Part shown: piece by piece, positions 4,708-6,263 of the stretch | Numbering within the stretch: the first letter of the stretch is position 1 | Layout: each line of letters begins with the position of its first letter | Assembly: GCA_023269645.1 (NCBI GenBank) | Contig: JAHFPR010000121.1 | Span: 1 to 6,263 of the forward strand | From: Alphaproteobacteria bacterium | GTDB taxonomy: Bacteria; Pseudomonadota; Alphaproteobacteria; Rickettsiales; UBA8987 | Length of the DNA stretch: 6,263 nucleotides | Direction of reading: 5' to 3' | Notes under the pieces: model-generated | Told to the model about the DNA's origin: nothing | Database searches by the model: none | Seen by the model: only the letters and a program-made list of their open reading frames with translations | Position numbers and translations under genes: made by a program

Positions 4708-6263
4708 TCATTGAGCAGGATTCTGCTTCTCCTTCAGGTATTCTATATAAGGATTGATAACTTTGTCAGTGATTTTTTCAGTGGTGAAATATTCCTTGTA
4801 AACGCCCACGGGAGGTTCCACATGAATATGGTGTGCGAGATGCTTGTTGCCCGGCTCTTTCAGATATTCCTCCACATAATACCGGATGCTGCGTTCGGGC
4901 GTGGAAATGCCGTCATCCAGCGCGCAGGCATACCTGAAATGCACATCATCACTGAGGAGAGGCAGCAGGCTGGCGAGGTTACGTACCGCTTTCGCGGCAA
5001 GTTCCCTGAAATACAATTCCTTGTGCCGCCGGGAGGCGACCGCATTACCATGCAGGAAAAACGGCAGAAACCCCTTCCATTCCTCCTCGTGGAGGAACAC
5101 TGGGAGTCCTTTTTTATTGCATAAGACAAAGGCTACCCAGAAATAGGCCGAATAATATCCTCTTACGCCTTCTTCTTTGACATCAGGCAATCCACTGAAG
5201 GACATGACATTAATGATGGAGGTATCGCCCTTGCAGCTTAGCTTGCCGCTTACGCCGCATTTAACCGCCAGCGCGGTATTGGTAATGAGGAATTCGCTGG
5301 CCTCCAGATGACCATTGCAGTGCAGCCGGAAGGATAACGCTTCGTCCCCGTAGCCATATTGGAGGTATTTGCGCGCCTTGGCAGCGGAGAGCGGGGTGCT
5401 TGGCCCCCATACCAGCCAGCAATCCAGGGTGAAGAGATGGTATTCGGTATAGAAATAGAAATTTTCCTGCCGGGTAGCATTGTCTCCACCCGACTTGTGT
5501 TTGAAAAGAGATTTCTTTTTGCTGTCGGCGGTATTCCGGAAGAAAAGTTTGACTTTCTCAAAGGCTGTGATGTCAGGGCTGCCATCACGGGGCAGGCCGG
5601 TTGTTTCCTTGAATACATCTTCAAAGGGATGGATGAATTTCCGCCAGTCTTCCTCGAAATGGTGCAGCAGTCCGGTAATCAGGTTCAGCCTGGCGGCGCA
5701 CCCTTCCTTGAACGAGAAGATGATCGCCGAGGAGCAGAACATCTCCTCCTCCTCATTCTCGTGGGTTTTGTCCCTGGATTCTCCATGTTTCCGGGGGTGA
5801 GAAATGGCTCCGTTCTTGTAGAGTTTCTGCAGGTGTGTCATGTAGTGATGCAGAAAGTCCTGATTGATGTCCAGCACGGTATCGGCGGCATAGACATTTG
5901 TTTTTCCGGCGGCGTATTTACGCCAGAAATGCTGAAACGCCTTGCGATGGATAAATTGCTGCGCTGCTTCCTGATCGTTTTTCTCCAGTGCTTTCCAGAA
6001 AGCGAACGCCTTGTGTTCCCTGAGCAGGGATTGGGCTGCCGTTCCTCTGGCACTGGTGGCATCTCCCTTAGGAATAGTGCCGTTGGCGTAAAGCATCTGC
6101 AGGAAGCGACGGGTGCTCTGCTGGTCAGGGCAGATTTCCCTGAGATACGCATAAAACAGGGATTTATTGCGGATCAGGTAGTGCAGTTCCAGCCACAGCT
6201 TGGCGAGGGTGACGGCATGGGTTTTCCGGAAGAAGGCGCGGCATACCAGCTTCGCGGCCAGGC
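4708..6263 (-). CDS. long unrecognised protein, 5' end outside window
   Basis: The frame is open from the right edge of the window to a TGA at 4708-4710, giving at least 517 residues. The ATG at 6096 is probably internal, because about 55 further in-frame codons upstream (ending LREICPDQQSTRRFLQ) have no stop and look like normal protein. The product appears soluble and mostly helical, rich in His, Phe, Tyr, Lys and Glu. An acidic run (ENEEEE, near 5742-5760) follows a basic segment. The most hydrophobic stretch (YYSAYFWVAFVLC, near 5125-5160) is short and unlikely to be a membrane helix. No nucleotide-binding, nuclease, protease or transferase motif is apparent and I do not recognise a family. 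Codon use agrees with coding throughout. It lies 36 bases upstream of xseB on the same strand and may be co-transcribed with it, but no function follows from that. Confidence 0.85.
   Translation of the reverse strand, partial: LAAKLVCRAFFRKTHAVTLAKLWLELHYLIRNKSLFYAYLREICPDQQSTRRFLQMLYANGTIPKGDATSARGTAAQSLLREHKAFAFWKALEKNDQEAAQQFIHRKAFQHFWRKYAAGKTNVYAADTVLDINQDFLHHYMTHLQKLYKNGAISHPRKHGESRDKTHENEEEEMFCSSAIIFSFKEGCAARLNLITGLLHHFEEDWRKFIHPFEDVFKETTGLPRDGSPDITAFEKVKLFFRNTADSKKKSLFKHKSGGDNATRQENFYFYTEYHLFTLDCWLVWGPSTPLSAAKARKYLQYGYGDEALSFRLHCNGHLEASEFLITNTALAVKCGVSGKLSCKGDTSIINVMSFSGLPDVKEEGVRGYYSAYFWVAFVLCNKKGLPVFLHEEEWKGFLPFFLHGNAVASRRHKELYFRELAAKAVRNLASLLPLLSDDVHFRYACALDDGISTPERSIRYYVEEYLKEPGNKHLAHHIHVEPPVGVYKEYFTTEKITDKVINPYIEYLKEKQNPAQ

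Noticed and set aside
4273..5124. 283-codon plus-strand open frame
   Set aside because: It runs through the hemF start, the inverted repeat, xseB and part of the long minus-strand gene, all antisense, and part of its product is the translated repeat.

Overview
The window looks like a stretch of an alphaproteobacterial chromosome with fairly high GC. The best pointers are a two-gene unit joining a short membrane protein (resembling DUF6111) to a class II CCA-adding enzyme, and a HemF whose conserved blocks end at a short C-terminus. I cannot name a genus. A free-living or facultative organism with its own diaminopimelate (DapB) and oxygen-dependent heme (HemF) pathways is consistent with the genes seen.

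Layout from left to right. (1) 1-168: the 3' end of an unrecognised plus-strand gene. (2) 255-680: a plus-strand hypothetical protein, visibly more AT-rich than its neighbours over most of its length, possibly acquired. (3) 684-1484: dapB on the minus strand, convergent with the hypothetical gene and only 3 bases from it. (4) 1551-1868 and 1865-3079: a plus-strand pair, a two-helix membrane protein and cca, joined by a GTGA overlap and divergent from dapB. (5) 3076-6263: a minus-strand run, in transcription order a long unrecognised protein whose 5' end lies outside the window, then xseB, hemF and a small zinc-ribbon/membrane-anchor protein. hemF and the zinc-ribbon gene overlap by ATGA. The zinc-ribbon gene and cca meet tail to tail with overlapping stops.

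The most interesting feature is at the 5' end of hemF. A 67-bp near-perfect palindrome (4172-4238) lies inside the coding region and is translated in frame as about 22 extra residues. Its sequence belongs to a type of dispersed bacterial palindrome recognisable by its spurious peptides (HPECSEGS, SFATLRMT). If one adds a 2-bp flanking GT duplication, the insert is 69 bp, exactly 23 codons, and removing it restores a clean HemF reading. A second, unrelated long inverted repeat (4343-4410) fills the xseB-hemF gap and ends 8 bases before the hemF start codon. The hemF message therefore carries two strong hairpins, one just before its ribosome-binding region and one about 100 bases into the coding sequence. 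This resembles the in-gene palindromic elements known from Rickettsia (RPE), but the sequence is different.

Functionally the genes are mostly housekeeping: lysine/peptidoglycan precursor synthesis (dapB), tRNA 3' end maturation (cca), DNA repair (xseB) and heme synthesis (hemF). There are four unrecognised proteins, counting the partial ones. No mobile-element genes, tRNAs, rRNAs or CRISPR arrays were seen.
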